A stretch of DNA of 64,000 nucleotides from Sporocytophaga sp. (GCF_017745095.1 NZ_JAGHZZ010000009.1:214169-278168); one strand, 5' to 3'; shown: positions 12,301 to 20,182, counted from the stretch's first letter. Notes: a model not told the origin generated them from the letters alone. Numbers and translations: made by a program.

Positions 12301-13472
12301 TGAAAAATGTTTGCGGAATATCTGAGTGTAAATCTGTAAATGTTAAAGTAAACAAAGATCCTAAAGATGATCTGATAGATGCAATTGTTTCAGATACTTC
12401 AATTTGTAGCGCATATGCTGGAGTGATTGAGCTGAGCGTTGATACCATTTATAATCCGGATGCTGTTATTAACTGGTATATGAAGGACAAAGATCTTAAG
12501 GATAGTTTGATCGGTCACGGAACTCCTTATGCTTTACCTAAAAATCCAAAGGATACGACTTATTACTATGTAAACCTGTTTGTTGAAGCATGTTTGCCTT
12601 CACCGACTGATTCAGTACCTGTAAATGTAATTGATCCTAAAGTGGATGCAGGTGGTGTTAAGGGCGATGAATATATTTATTGTAAGAATAACGACCTGGC
12701 ATTGGTTATGGGAAGAGTAAAACCAATAAATGTAGATTGGAAATGGATTCCTGAAAATTCAAATGCTCCATTATTGTTCGATACTACAAGATTGGTTTCG
12801 AATGTGAATACTAAATCACCTGCTGAAAAGCAAAAATGGTATCTGATCGCTGATAACGGAATATGTAAGCCTGTTGTAGATTCAATGTATCTGACAGTTC
12901 ACGACCTTCCTGTCGTAACACTTGATATTCCTCAGGATACGCTTTGCTCTAAAGTAGAATTTGATGCAACTGCAACAGTAGTTAAAGGTGTTCCTAATGC
13001 TTATGTATGGTTAACTCCAAACTCAAGTATTCCTGATACAAGTTATGTAACGGTGGATCACACTAATCCATTAACGAAGAGGTTTACAGCCGAAGTGGTT
13101 GGCAGAAACTACTTCCTGGTTACTGTGGTAGATACTAACAATTGTTGGGCTGAATTGCCAGCAATAGATTCTGTAGAGATCTTTGATCACCAGGAGCTGG
13201 TTATTCCAAACCTTATGACGCCTAACCATGATGGTAAAAATGAAACATACATCATAAGGGATGTAAACAACTATGACATTCTGCCTGGTGCTAAACTTGA
13301 AGTTTATAACCGTTGGGGTGAAAGAGTTTACAAAAACTCAAGCTATGATAATAGTTGGAATGCAGCGAATATTAGTGATGGTATGTATTACTATTATCTG
13401 AAGACAGGTTGCGCTAAGGACGAATACAAAGGCTGGCTGCATATTATAAGTAATAATAACAGAAGCGAGTAA
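6360..13472 (+). CDS. Giant secreted beta-helix/PKD-like repeat protein with CHU_C (T9SS) domain
   Basis: 2,370 residues. Signal peptide at 1-20. Residues about 40-790 are right-handed parallel beta-helix (PbH1) repeats, recognisable from recurring NVISGN, GNYVGT and IGG turns. Residues 935-1744 hold nine tandem modules of about 90 residues, each starting RPETPGIVG-like, with PCEN and TCEDLSPS cysteines and a YTWTVP strand, resembling PKD/Ig-like folds. Further Ig-like modules follow to about 2275. The end (about 2281-2368) is a gliding-associated C-terminal domain: IPNLMTPNHDGKNE, YNRWGERVY, DGMYYYYL. It should be exported by Sec, then T9SS, and displayed or released as an adhesin or polysaccharide-binding protein. 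No lyase catalytic residues could be assigned. Confidence 0.9.
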   Translation: MKKVILFLLFLTVAITGSMAGTVFEVDNAGDGDDFQNYNAGTNTLRKCIRLANNTANGGTPHQIVFKLPALTVITVNSDLPTINNNGNAGGLIIDATIAPMAGYGGAPLIGIFRGNGQNGNGFNIDGANNVTIRGLAIQNFVVGIRVNNSTGSTLDKNFIGTNLAGTSIAGTTIKTNGIFLDANASNTNITSNVISGCMSVGDGNFYGAINIRPGSHGVKITSNFIGTDATGSNLLGNGTNQPYRQQGIYIDGSSTVANPIVISGNVISGNVGNGIWATNTAGLKIVGNHIGTDIGGTKAIGNKAAGIRVDRSNNVTIGGSTVADRNIISGNGGAIDSRPCGPDYCGEPCNFNACPTGYDATLQTGIYFSEVTSSKISGNYVGTNETGTSTGTSNSLGNFYAGIKLETSSSNVTIGGNTAAEGNVIGGNGFGIYPNNGKGYRGHGIQLNGGSVSNIFVYNNRVGVGPNNEEIGNRQDGISLLGAHDCKIGDAASIADPAGKGNIVGNNSWGIFLQSDFSNNDNSNQARNNSIKGNYLGNDGSVALGNGTRALDDEGAGIGIQHGSNNNVVEFNVISGNRDGVTFRGQGFGAGVANNSETTSNIIRSNYIGTDKTGKTAMANRNNGILVTEGAQYITIGGTVAGQGNIIAGNTTDGIHMEDGDRVKIFNNKIGVEKDGLALANGGDGIELKQSTGTSGGSTNNIIGGVNAGESNTIANNGGNGVVVDGATSINNSIHHNSFSCNALRGIVLSNGGNNNYAKPTFSGTPTNFKVTGPTTTSYIEIYEIDECHNCGLDPDKVQGKTLVQSGLSPQAFVPAAGKTNKDYTAIVSVNGTTAAHNTSEFTSCIALCVEPKPDITGSAYAFCDNTQNVTFSTPNVSGNTYSWTVTDGLTIVGSSTGNSITINVGATGGTLSVKELAGACEGIHSRVITVNQRPETPGIVGNISPCENSTGVKYSIPSTAGTTYTWTVPTGVTLVSGQGTNEITVNIGAAATTSGKITVTAKTSSTTCEDLTPSEITLDVKPRPETPGIVGNATPCENTPGLKYSVPATAGTTYTWTVPTGVTIVSGQGTNEITVNIGSATAASGDITVTAKTNSTTCEDLSPSKITLDVKPRPETPGIVGNDAPCENTPGLKYSVTATAGTTYTWTVPAGVTIVTGQGTNEITVNIGSAATASGEITVTAKTTSTTCEDLSPSKITLDVKPRPETPGIVGNSTPCENTPGLKYSVPSTAGTTYTWNVPGGVTIVTGQGTNEITVNIGSAATASGEITVTAKTTSTTCEDLSPSKITLDVKPRPETPGIVGNSTPCENTPGLKYSVPSTAGTTYIWNVPAGVTIVSGQGTNEITVNIGSASTASGDITVAAKTTSTTCEDLSPSKFTLDVKPRPETPGIVGEANPCENSPGLKYSVPSTAGTTYTWVVPTGVTIISGQGTNEITVDIGTSATASGDITVFATTTSTTCEDLSPSKITLNVNPRPETPGIVGNDAPCENTPGLKYSVTATAGLTYNWNVPAGVTIVSGQGTNEITVNIGPEATASGDITVYASTGSSATACSDLSPSTITLDVQPRPETPTVDGDDEVCENSSGHIYTIPSETGVEYKWTVPAGFTITAGDNTNSITVSVAEGASDGIIKVYLINSTTKCEDLSPSEFAVKVNPRPVTPGITGSAEVCEDTKDHIYSVPAVSGVDYKWSVPAGFTITSGDNTNSITVSVAAGAADGVIKVYLVNQQSNCEDLTPSEVNIKVNTLPVLTLTPDANEICEGSSTVLKTFVTGGNGAVTYNWTATPGPNPSGESPTVSPADTTIYTLIVTDTKGCSADTQSVQIDVNENPVLVISTTVNDTICKGTSAILSTNITKGNKPYVSLVWTASPAPVPNQDDFNPTVSPTVTTDYTATVTDSKNCKATDAIKITVIDVPEGPLSASVDRSVICNTDTRNIELSATLGTDPKVIPIWYKNGCGLDSVTSGNPAPVAPPDTTTTYYIALKNVCGISECKSVNVKVNKDPKDDLIDAIVSDTSICSAYAGVIELSVDTIYNPDAVINWYMKDKDLKDSLIGHGTPYALPKNPKDTTYYYVNLFVEACLPSPTDSVPVNVIDPKVDAGGVKGDEYIYCKNNDLALVMGRVKPINVDWKWIPENSNAPLLFDTTRLVSNVNTKSPAEKQKWYLIADNGICKPVVDSMYLTVHDLPVVTLDIPQDTLCSKVEFDATATVVKGVPNAYVWLTPNSSIPDTSYVTVDHTNPLTKRFTAEVVGRNYFLVTVVDTNNCWAELPAIDSVEIFDHQELVIPNLMTPNHDGKNETYIIRDVNNYDILPGAKLEVYNRWGERVYKNSSYDNSWNAANISDGMYYYYLKTGCAKDEYKGWLHIISNNNRSE
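9162..11591 (+). repeat. Nine tandem ~270-bp coding repeats
   Basis: Unit starts at 9162, 9432, 9702, 9972, 10242, 10512, 10782, 11058 and 11325; the first seven steps are 270, 270, 270, 270, 270, 270 and 276 bp, the last two 267. The units starting at 9702 and 9972 are nearly identical from the middle onward (about 9815-10000 against 10085-10270), pointing to recent duplication or gene conversion; the last two units are the most diverged. All units stay in frame. Confidence 0.95.
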
Positions 13473-13486
13473 TTAAAAAATAATTT

Positions 13487-13527
13487 AAAAATAGAGGCCG
13501 ATCATTTCTGATCGGCCTCTATTTTTT
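13487..13527 (+). terminator. Strong rho-independent terminator
   Basis: Near-perfect 17-bp stem (AAAATAGAGGCCGATCA with its complement) around a TTTC loop, followed by a T-tract, 15 bases after the giant gene's stop. Confidence 0.93.
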
Positions 13528-13567
13528 TATCTCGGCAGGTAATGAAAGACTGCAGTAATGAAAGTAT

Positions 13568-13789
13568 TCAAGAAGGTTTGTTAACTACTTTTATTTGTGA
13601 AGCTATCTTGCTTCGAGCACCCTTTAAACTATAAGCAATACTCATTGTCATACAGGCAGGACAAACTCCAAACCGGAAGAAGAAAAGCAGTACTTTTTTA
13701 TACCAAGGTAATTTAGCTGGGATATATGGGCAACTTGCACCAATGTCTTCATATTCTTTAATTCCCCAAATGTTAATTGACTCTTTCAT
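13568..13789 (-). CDS. Small protein with CPAC motif, possible anti-sigma-like
   Basis: 73 residues, unrecognised. Visible: an acidic N-terminus, then PWYKKVLLFFFRFGVCPACM, followed by a basic tail. The arrangement of an amphipathic helix ending in V-C-P-x-C resembles the zinc-finger helix of ZAS/HC2 anti-sigma factors, but the usual His three residues before the first Cys is replaced, here by Arg. It is third in line after the ECF sigma gene and a 27-residue minigene on the same strand, which supports a link. The function is an inference; it may also be a small membrane-associated protein. Confidence 0.5.
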   Translation of the reverse strand: MKESINIWGIKEYEDIGASCPYIPAKLPWYKKVLLFFFRFGVCPACMTMSIAYSLKGARSKIASQIKVVNKPS

Positions 13790-13801
13790 CTTCTGTATTC
13801 T

Positions 13802-13885
13802 TTAGTGTCCGAATAAATAATAAACACACATTCCTGTTAGGCCGATTGAGATAATGCAAAGAAGAATTTTAGTAGATTTATTCAT
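13802..13885 (-). CDS. 27-residue membrane minigene
   Basis: ATG at 13885, stop at 13802. The peptide is a single hydrophobic helix (MNKSTKILLCIISIGLTGMC... ending YYLFGH) with basic residues at the front, so it would sit in the inner membrane. It lies between the ECF sigma gene (69 bp upstream) and the 73-residue CPAC protein (12 bp downstream), same strand. No family recognised. Evidence is position, clean start and membrane-like composition only. Confidence 0.4.
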   Translation of the reverse strand: MNKSTKILLCIISIGLTGMCVYYLFGH

Positions 13886-13954
13886 AAAGATTTTTTCTAC
13901 TTAATACCAGAAAAGACTGCCTATCACCCAACTGAATAAATTAAAAAAGGAATC

Positions 13955-14503
13955 TTAAGTTCCTTCTTCTATTGCCCTTTGTTTTTTCAATTGTTGGATG
14001 CATTTATATTGCTGGTTGGCAGCTGTATGTTTATTTTTCCAACCCATTTTTTTTATTAGGTTATCCATGGGCTCTTTATAAAAAAATATTGCCATAAGGA
14101 TCTTTTGGCAGTTTTCAGTAATTTTTTTCAACCATCCAGCAAGCTTTTGGTCTCTGCTTTTCTCAGATTCTTCAAATGGTAACTCAACATCATTTTGGCA
14201 TATCTCTAGGTTGTCATAGGTTGATAGCTTGTTGGCTCGAAGTTTTTTCAACCAAAGGTTTTTTGAAATAGCAAACAAATAGGTCTTTAATGCAGATGTC
14301 AGAATAAAGTCAGGCTGCCTTATTTTTTGTATAAGAACAAGCACAGCTTCCTGAAAGATATCTTCAGCATCGGCTTCGTTTCCTTTATTACGTTTTATAA
14401 AAGATAAGATTGCAGGAAAATAATAATGATATAGTCTTTCGAAAGCCTCATTATCTTCCGATCTTAATTGCTCGACGATATTATTGTCAGTTAAATTTCC
14501 CAT
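13955..14503 (-). CDS. ECF-type RNA polymerase sigma factor
   Basis: 182 residues, the usual ECF length. Region 2 is visible as ...ERLYHYYFPAILSFIKR, DAEDIFQEAVLVLIQKI and YLFAISKNLWLKKLRANK; region 4 as CQKILMAIFFYKEPMDNLIKKMGWKN followed by a helix-turn-helix with QQYKCIQQLKK. It would redirect RNA polymerase to a small regulon, likely envelope or stress related. A usual FecR-type anti-sigma gene is absent; two minigenes follow instead. Confidence 0.88.
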   Translation of the reverse strand: MGNLTDNNIVEQLRSEDNEAFERLYHYYFPAILSFIKRNKGNEADAEDIFQEAVLVLIQKIRQPDFILTSALKTYLFAISKNLWLKKLRANKLSTYDNLEICQNDVELPFEESEKSRDQKLAGWLKKITENCQKILMAIFFYKEPMDNLIKKMGWKNKHTAANQQYKCIQQLKKQRAIEEGT

Positions 14504-14880
14504 TACATGAATATAATTGGTGATTTAATTAATACCTAAAGACTTAAAAAATCACCCATAGATATCTTTTTTATAAAAAAACTATTTCCCTTATCAAATT
14601 CCAGCTGGATATGGTTCACAATCTTATGTTTACTTTTTTAAGTTTCAGTGTATATATTTACATCGTTGATAATTGAGGGATTATCAACTAGCCAAGTTTT
14701 CCTTGGTCTCCACATAATAATAGCATCAAGTACTTTAAAATTCGAATGATTTTAGTCCTAAAATTGAGGCACTTTAATCTTGCGGCCGTATTGTGCATCT
14801 TTTAAAAACAGATGCTGTATGGCCTTTAGTCTTGTTTATACTATTACCTTATTCTTACTAGAACCATTATTTAACTCAAT
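14504..14880. promoter_or_regulatory. Divergent intergenic region with two hairpins
   Basis: 377 bp between the ECF sigma gene and the sugar-dehydrogenase-like gene. It holds an 8-bp perfect inverted repeat GTTGATAA/TTATCAAC (14665-14688) and a GCATCT/AGATGC hairpin (14795-14815). Either could be an operator or leader structure. No clear TAnnTTTG promoter was found. Confidence 0.3.
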
Positions 14881-16269
14881 ATGAAAAAACAGCTCTACTT
14901 TACATTAAGCATTTTAATGTCTGTTTCTGTGTTAAAATGTTTGGCACAGGCTCCCACACTGGAACTAGATAAGGTTCTTCTGTCTTCTAATGAAATGGCA
15001 CAACCCTGGGGGATGTGTTTTATTTCTTCAAATGAAATACTGTTTACAGAGAAAAGCGGAAAACTGTTCAGATATGTCATCTCTACTGATACCAAGACAC
15101 AAATCAGTGGAGTTCCTTCAGTCTCTACAGCGGGGCAAGGCGGACTACTGGATGTCGCCATTCATCCTGATTTTTCGTCTAATAAGTATGTTTATCTTTC
15201 GTATTCCATTTCAGGATCTGGAGGAACAACACTTGCAATTGGCAGAGGTGTATTAAATAACAATCAGCTAACAGGCTTTTCTGAAATATTCAGAGCCTTG
15301 CCTTTTAAAAGCGGTACTAATCATTATGGCAGCCGTATAGCTTTTGATAAAGACAATCACCTTATTTTTACCTCAAGTGAAAGGCAGGAGCAGGATAATG
15401 CTCAGTTATTAGAAAATCATTTGGGTAAAATTATTCGTCTGAATGACGATGGGTCTGTTCCAGTTGACAATCCATTTGTAGGTGTAAATGGAGCAAAGCC
15501 AGAAATTTTTAGTTATGGCCATAGAAATATGCAAGGATTGGTTATTCACCCTGAAACAAATAAGATCTATGCGCATGAACATGGGCCAATGGGTGGAGAT
15601 GAGCTCAACTTAATTGAGGCTGCGAATAACTACGGCTGGCCTAAAATAACTTTCGGTAAGAATTATGACGGAAGCACTATTACCATGGATACTGCAAAAG
15701 CAGGAATGGAACAACCTATCAGGTATTGGGTTCCTTCTATTGCCCCTTGTGGGTTGGCAATTGCAAATGTGCAGAATCAGCAAGTCAATGAGGTGAATTT
15801 TATTTTAGGAGCTCTTGCCGGAAAACAAATTCAGTGGGTGAAAATAAAGGATGATAAACATGTTGCTACTTATTCATTCATGCAGAATTATGCGAGATTC
15901 AGAGATGTTGAGGTCTCACCTGATGGAAAAATTTATGCTTTGACAGAAAGTCCGAATAGTCTGATTCTATTAAGAACAAATCAAGTAGTAACCGGGCTGG
16001 TTGAAAGGCCTTCAAACAATAGCAACATACGTTTATATCCGAATCCGGTCACTGATATTTTTACTATTGATGCGGCTGATATTGCTGGAAAAAATGAAAT
16101 AGTAATTTGCAACAGTCAGGGCAAAGTGCTTCGTTCACTACTGGTGTCAGATAATTTATTCGATGCCGGGAAAATGAAAATAGACATTAACGATCTTCCT
16201 TCTGGCATGTATCTGATCATTCTTAAATCAGGAGAAAGCAGCACAACGATAAAGTGTCGTAAATTATAA
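14881..16269 (+). CDS. PQQ-dependent sugar dehydrogenase-like protein with T9SS type A tail
   Basis: 462 residues. Signal peptide 1-22 ending CLAQ. The body is a glucose/sorbosone dehydrogenase-type six-bladed propeller with landmarks AQPWGMCFI, GQGGLLDVAIHPDF, SRIAFDKDNHLIFTSSERQEQDNAQ, FSYGHRNMQGLVIHP and EHGPMGGDELNLI, which match the soluble PQQ glucose dehydrogenase family. Residues 383-462 are a type A sorting domain (RLYPNPVTDIFTI, DLPSGMYLIIL). It is likely secreted by T9SS and may oxidise aldose sugars, but PQQ use is not proven from the sequence. Confidence 0.85.
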   Translation: MKKQLYFTLSILMSVSVLKCLAQAPTLELDKVLLSSNEMAQPWGMCFISSNEILFTEKSGKLFRYVISTDTKTQISGVPSVSTAGQGGLLDVAIHPDFSSNKYVYLSYSISGSGGTTLAIGRGVLNNNQLTGFSEIFRALPFKSGTNHYGSRIAFDKDNHLIFTSSERQEQDNAQLLENHLGKIIRLNDDGSVPVDNPFVGVNGAKPEIFSYGHRNMQGLVIHPETNKIYAHEHGPMGGDELNLIEAANNYGWPKITFGKNYDGSTITMDTAKAGMEQPIRYWVPSIAPCGLAIANVQNQQVNEVNFILGALAGKQIQWVKIKDDKHVATYSFMQNYARFRDVEVSPDGKIYALTESPNSLILLRTNQVVTGLVERPSNNSNIRLYPNPVTDIFTIDAADIAGKNEIVICNSQGKVLRSLLVSDNLFDAGKMKIDINDLPSGMYLIILKSGESSTTIKCRKL

Positions 16270-16285
16270 TAAATTCAATTTAAAG

Positions 16286-16362
16286 CTCTTGACTTTGATG
16301 TTCATCTAAGTCAAGAGTCTTATAGATGTTTAAAAGCCAGTTTATAATGAACTGGCTTTTTA
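16286..16362. terminator. Two consecutive terminator hairpins
   Basis: CTCTTGACTT (16286-16295) pairs with AAGTCAAGAG (16308-16317); then AAAAGCCAGTT (16332-16342) pairs with its complement ending at 16360, followed by Ts. The second is bidirectional and would also serve the opposing gene at 16466. Confidence 0.8.
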
Positions 16363-16465
16363 TTTAATTTCTTAATTGGAGTTCTAGAATAGATAGCTGT
16401 GTATGCATTACCCAAAGCCAACGACTGAATCCAGCTGCTTATAATAAATCAGAAGATTTTCTTCG

Positions 16466-17323
16466 TTATAATTTATGTCCGATCGGAATATTAATACCGG
16501 CTGCATAAGTATATTGAAGAGAGAGGAAGTTATGTTTTACTCTTCCGTTATATATTTTACCCCATGTATAGAAGGCTTCTGCGGCCTGTAATCCAGTGTC
16601 AAGGAAGAAGTATTTAAATAAATCAATTCTAAGAGATCCTGTTACTCCTATAACTATACCTGATAGTTTGAAAGGACCGTCGTTATGGTAGCCAAGAACT
16701 CTTGAATCAGTTTTGGGAATCAACACACCACCACCTGGTTTTACGAGCCCTCCAAAGCGGAGATTCTTATTTTTTGATTCATATATAACCAGCCTTTTGA
16801 CTAACGATATCATCAGATAGTTATTTCCGTTGGTATGTTCAAACTTAACAAAATCCGGAGTTATCAATGTATCCTTATCAATGCGCTGGCCATAGATTTC
16901 ACCTTTAACATGTCTGACTTCATTGTCATTCATAACATACTTCAAATGGTTCCAGCTTCCTTCAATACCCCAACCTTTCTTTTCATTGAACATGAAACCT
17001 ATATTCAGATTGTATTGAGGAACGGTTGGAGGAGTGCGAAAGAAATTGTCCATGTCTGGCTGGTCATGAGCTCGTGCTTTTTCTACTTTAAAATCATAGC
17101 TACCATTAGGATTACTTCCTGCAAAGTGCAAGGTAGAACGTGAATACATATCTCGGTTATATCCCCACATCAGATAAAATGAGCTACCATTCTTTCCGGA
17201 AGAGGAGGTGTTATCCTGGGCATTGGAAATGAATACGAAGGATGAGAAAGGGAGGAAGAATAAAAAGCTGCGTAAGCTTTTTCGTAATGAAGACTTCAAA
17301 GGAACCAACAAATTAATGATCAA
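16466..17323 (-). CDS. Putative outer-membrane beta-barrel protein
   Basis: 285 residues, function unknown. A long N-terminal region with a hydrophobic stretch (SFLFFLPFSSFVFISNAQ, ending near residue 35) looks like a signal peptide with an extended n-region; a later start could be the real one. The rest shows alternating hydrophobic beta strands (for example FYLMWGYNRDMY, YNLNIGFMFNEKKGWGIEG) and a final aromatic strand typical of barrels. It is followed on the same strand by nothing nearer than the convergent terminator. Confidence 0.65.
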   Translation of the reverse strand: MIINLLVPLKSSLRKSLRSFLFFLPFSSFVFISNAQDNTSSSGKNGSSFYLMWGYNRDMYSRSTLHFAGSNPNGSYDFKVEKARAHDQPDMDNFFRTPPTVPQYNLNIGFMFNEKKGWGIEGSWNHLKYVMNDNEVRHVKGEIYGQRIDKDTLITPDFVKFEHTNGNNYLMISLVKRLVIYESKNKNLRFGGLVKPGGGVLIPKTDSRVLGYHNDGPFKLSGIVIGVTGSLRIDLFKYFFLDTGLQAAEAFYTWGKIYNGRVKHNFLSLQYTYAAGINIPIGHKL

Positions 17324-17423
17324 TCTGAGAACTTGCTGTAAAGTTAAGGCAGGAGGATATTAATTAGCGGATCTTTGTATTCCGATTTCTTACATGCTTC
17401 GGTCACACATAAGTTTTAGATGA

Positions 17424-18095
17424 TTATTTACTTATTTGATAATGTATACCTAAAAGGATAGAAAAGGCGCGGTTATTCAAAGGTGTTGATTGACTGTTAC
17501 TTTGGATGTTTGTTAACCCATAAGTATACCTTGCGTCAAAAATGAAGTTGGTCCTATTTCCGATCCTGTATTGAAATCCGGCCCCGCAAATCAGTCCAAT
17601 GTCATTCTTTTTGTAATCGCTTGATTTTATTTGACTCCCGGAAAAGCTCTCAAAATCGCCATTAGCCAGATCTTTGGTATATCGCATTGATTCTGAAGCT
17701 TCCAATCTAAAAGCGGTAGATACACCAGTAAAAAATTTAGGTCTGAAGGGTTGATCTTTTTTTCTTAAATATACTTCGATGAGTAAAGGAATTTCAAGGT
17801 ATACAAGATTTAAATATGAATTCCATTTTAGGTTGGAAGAGTCTGTACTTATTTGCCCTGTTCTTCTCGCTCCTTTAGAAGATATTAGGAAATCTGCATT
17901 AAATCCTACATTAGGGAACTTTTCCCATGTTACCGAAAGTCCGGCAATTGTACCTGGTCTTGTCTTTCCATCAGTCAATCCATTTAACCTGCTTAGATTT
18001 AATCCCACTTTAGGTCCAATAAACAAGGATTGAGAAGTGGCTTCATGAACACTTGCAAATAGCAAAACATATAGGAAAAAAGTAAGGGCTTTCAT
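17424..18095 (-). CDS. Outer-membrane beta-barrel protein, PorT-like
   Basis: 223 residues. Signal peptide ending ATSQ at about 22, then SLFIGPKVGLNLSRL, the opening typical of the Bacteroidota PorT/OMP_b-brl_2 family, eight or so predicted strands, and a final strand FSILLGIHYQISK. This family forms small barrels; one member is a T9SS component, but many are unrelated and this one is not near other T9SS genes. It lies 100 bp upstream of the next barrel gene on the same strand, possibly one transcript. Confidence 0.78.
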   Translation of the reverse strand: MKALTFFLYVLLFASVHEATSQSLFIGPKVGLNLSRLNGLTDGKTRPGTIAGLSVTWEKFPNVGFNADFLISSKGARRTGQISTDSSNLKWNSYLNLVYLEIPLLIEVYLRKKDQPFRPKFFTGVSTAFRLEASESMRYTKDLANGDFESFSGSQIKSSDYKKNDIGLICGAGFQYRIGNRTNFIFDARYTYGLTNIQSNSQSTPLNNRAFSILLGIHYQISK

Positions 18096-18495
18096 AAAAG
18101 TGAATTATTATATTTTAACCTCTATGCTCCACTAATGTTAAGGTTCTGACGATAAATCCCTATAATGATTGGACAGAGCTATGTAAATATAATAGAGAAA
18201 CAGAGCTTTGCCAAAATATAAGGCTGCTGGCTTTAATATTATTTTAATTTGGCTTAGCCTACAAAATGGATGTCTCTCATCAATCATATTGCTGGGCTTG
18301 GAGAGAAGGGATGCAGTGCTTCTAAAGATTCAGAACAAATATTTAATGCTCAGCGTATTAGGAATGGTAATTTTTTTGTCAGAATTTTATGGGTATCAGG
18401 CGTGTATTTTAGAGGGATATGCGTGAAGGTTTATAACCCGGTCATATTGCTGCTGAAAAATTCATAATCTAATAATCTGTGTCATCTTTTAAATA
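18096..18495. other. Gene-free stretch
   Basis: About 400 AT-rich bases between the divergent barrel gene and the orphan exported protein. Two overlapping short frames (18208-18467) lack start context and family resemblance and are treated as chance. No strong hairpin seen. Confidence 0.5.
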
Positions 18496-18526
18496 GTTGT
18501 CACTCAATGAAATTGTGTTAAATTTA
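18496..18526 (+). promoter_or_regulatory. Candidate Bacteroidota promoter
   Basis: GTTG (18496-18499), 19-bp spacer, TAAATTTA (18519-18526): one mismatch in each box from TTTG/TAnnTTTG. Predicted start about 20 bases before the ATG at 18554. Confidence 0.4.
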
Positions 18527-18553
18527 ATCTTTAAACATAAACCTTTTTTTAAT

Positions 18554-20161
18554 ATGAATAGACTAAAACTTTTACTAGTACTTTTACTAACAATTCAATT
18601 TTCATCTTTTGGACAAGTTAATTTATCAAAAGATTTTAAGGTAACCGTCAGCGAGCCTTTCCAGGTGATTGATGGTGCAAGTAAGGAGTATTTTTCCGAT
18701 GGAAAAGGCAATGCAATTTCTGTGAAAACAGACGCGGAGAAAGTATTCATTCAGCGTTTTAATGCTTCTACGATGAAAGAAGTAAGTAGAAAAACATACG
18801 AAGATTTTCCTCCTTACAATAAGGTGCAAAAGGTAATGAAGGTTGGCGATAAACTATATTACATTTTTAGTTCATTCAACAAGAAAGCCAAAGTAGAAGA
18901 CCTATATGTAAGAGAAATTAATATGGCTGACGGAACTTTTCTAAGCCCTAAATTACTCTTTTCTACCAGCTCAGAAGTAACTGTCAGCTCATACGTAGAT
19001 GGTTTGCCAGGTATGTTTGGTGCAGGAGCAATAAGATTTGAAGTATTAACTTCATTTGACAACTCCAAAATCATGCTTCGTTACAGAACAAAGCCAGAAA
19101 CCAAAAAAGATTCAAAAAGCTTTGATATAATAGGTTTCTATGTATTTGATGCAGCATTTAACAAGCAATGGGGCGGTGAAGCCAAAATGCCTTACACTGA
19201 GAAGCAAATGAATAACCTTGCTTATACTGTAAGTAAAGATGGGAAAGCATTTATGCTTGCTGCGATAAATGAGACAAAGGAATTTCAGTTGCTGACAATC
19301 AATAAAGACCTTTCTGTTACTCCTCACAAAATGGATATTGATGGCAAATTGTTTTTTCAGGAATTTAAGCTTCGCGAAGCTGCTGATGGAAATATTACCT
19401 GTACAGGTTTTTATGCAAATGGAATGGATGTAACGGTAAACTGGACTGGAGCAGGAGCATTAAGCTTTAATACAAACGGTATCCTTCACTTCAAAATGGA
19501 TCAGAATGGAAAGATTCTTGAAAAACATGATTATGAATTTCCAATTGAATTGATCAATCAATTTGAATCTGGAAGAGCGCAAGCTAAAAATGCTAAAAGA
19601 GAAGGTGAAGGTAAAGCAGGTATCAATGATGTAAAAATGACCAACCTTGTTCAGGCAGAAGATGGAAGCACCGTCATTGTTGGAGAGCAGCAATATATAA
19701 GAAATGAGTTTGTAGGTACGAGACAAACTACAGTTTATTATTATGCTGATGTTATTGTGACTAAAATTGATGCAAAAGGGAAACTGCTTTGGATGAAAAA
19801 ATTACCTAAGACCCAGATAGGAACACTTGGTAAAGGTGGAATGGGTATTCGTTTCATCAAATCTAAAGAGGCTGAGTATGTACTTTTCTTAGATAATATT
19901 AAAAATGCAGACATAGGAAAGGATGAAGCTCCTGCTAAGCATCAGGATGGAAAAGGAGGATACTTGACTGCATTTAAAATCAATGATGCAACAGGTAACT
20001 ATGAAAGACATCCTCTTTTCAATATAGAAAATATCAATGGTGTTGAAGCATTCCAGTTTAAAACGCCAAGGATATTTGATTCAGCAGATAAAACCTTCCT
20101 TTTGGAAATATACCTTAAAGGTAAGCAGGACGGAATGGTTAAGATGGAATTGTTGAAGTAA
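18554..20161 (+). CDS. Orphan exported protein, about 535 residues
   Basis: The open frame extends back to 18497, but the ATG at 18554 directly begins a signal peptide (MNRLKLLLVLLLTIQFSSFG) and lies just after the candidate promoter, so it is preferred. The mature protein is rich in beta strands and in Lys/Asp, with repeated KIDAKGKLLWMKK and HFKMDQNGKILEKHDYEF-type strand pairs that suggest a propeller-like or WD/PQQ-like repeat fold. No family is recognised and no T9SS tail is present. A clear hairpin terminator follows at 20183. Confidence 0.8.
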   Translation: MNRLKLLLVLLLTIQFSSFGQVNLSKDFKVTVSEPFQVIDGASKEYFSDGKGNAISVKTDAEKVFIQRFNASTMKEVSRKTYEDFPPYNKVQKVMKVGDKLYYIFSSFNKKAKVEDLYVREINMADGTFLSPKLLFSTSSEVTVSSYVDGLPGMFGAGAIRFEVLTSFDNSKIMLRYRTKPETKKDSKSFDIIGFYVFDAAFNKQWGGEAKMPYTEKQMNNLAYTVSKDGKAFMLAAINETKEFQLLTINKDLSVTPHKMDIDGKLFFQEFKLREAADGNITCTGFYANGMDVTVNWTGAGALSFNTNGILHFKMDQNGKILEKHDYEFPIELINQFESGRAQAKNAKREGEGKAGINDVKMTNLVQAEDGSTVIVGEQQYIRNEFVGTRQTTVYYYADVIVTKIDAKGKLLWMKKLPKTQIGTLGKGGMGIRFIKSKEAEYVLFLDNIKNADIGKDEAPAKHQDGKGGYLTAFKINDATGNYERHPLFNIENINGVEAFQFKTPRIFDSADKTFLLEIYLKGKQDGMVKMELLK

Positions 20162-20182
20162 TTATCTTATATAAATGAAAGT

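Noticed and set aside
18208..18467. Two overlapping short frames
   Set aside because: No family resemblance, no start context, and AT-rich intergenic composition; most likely chance.
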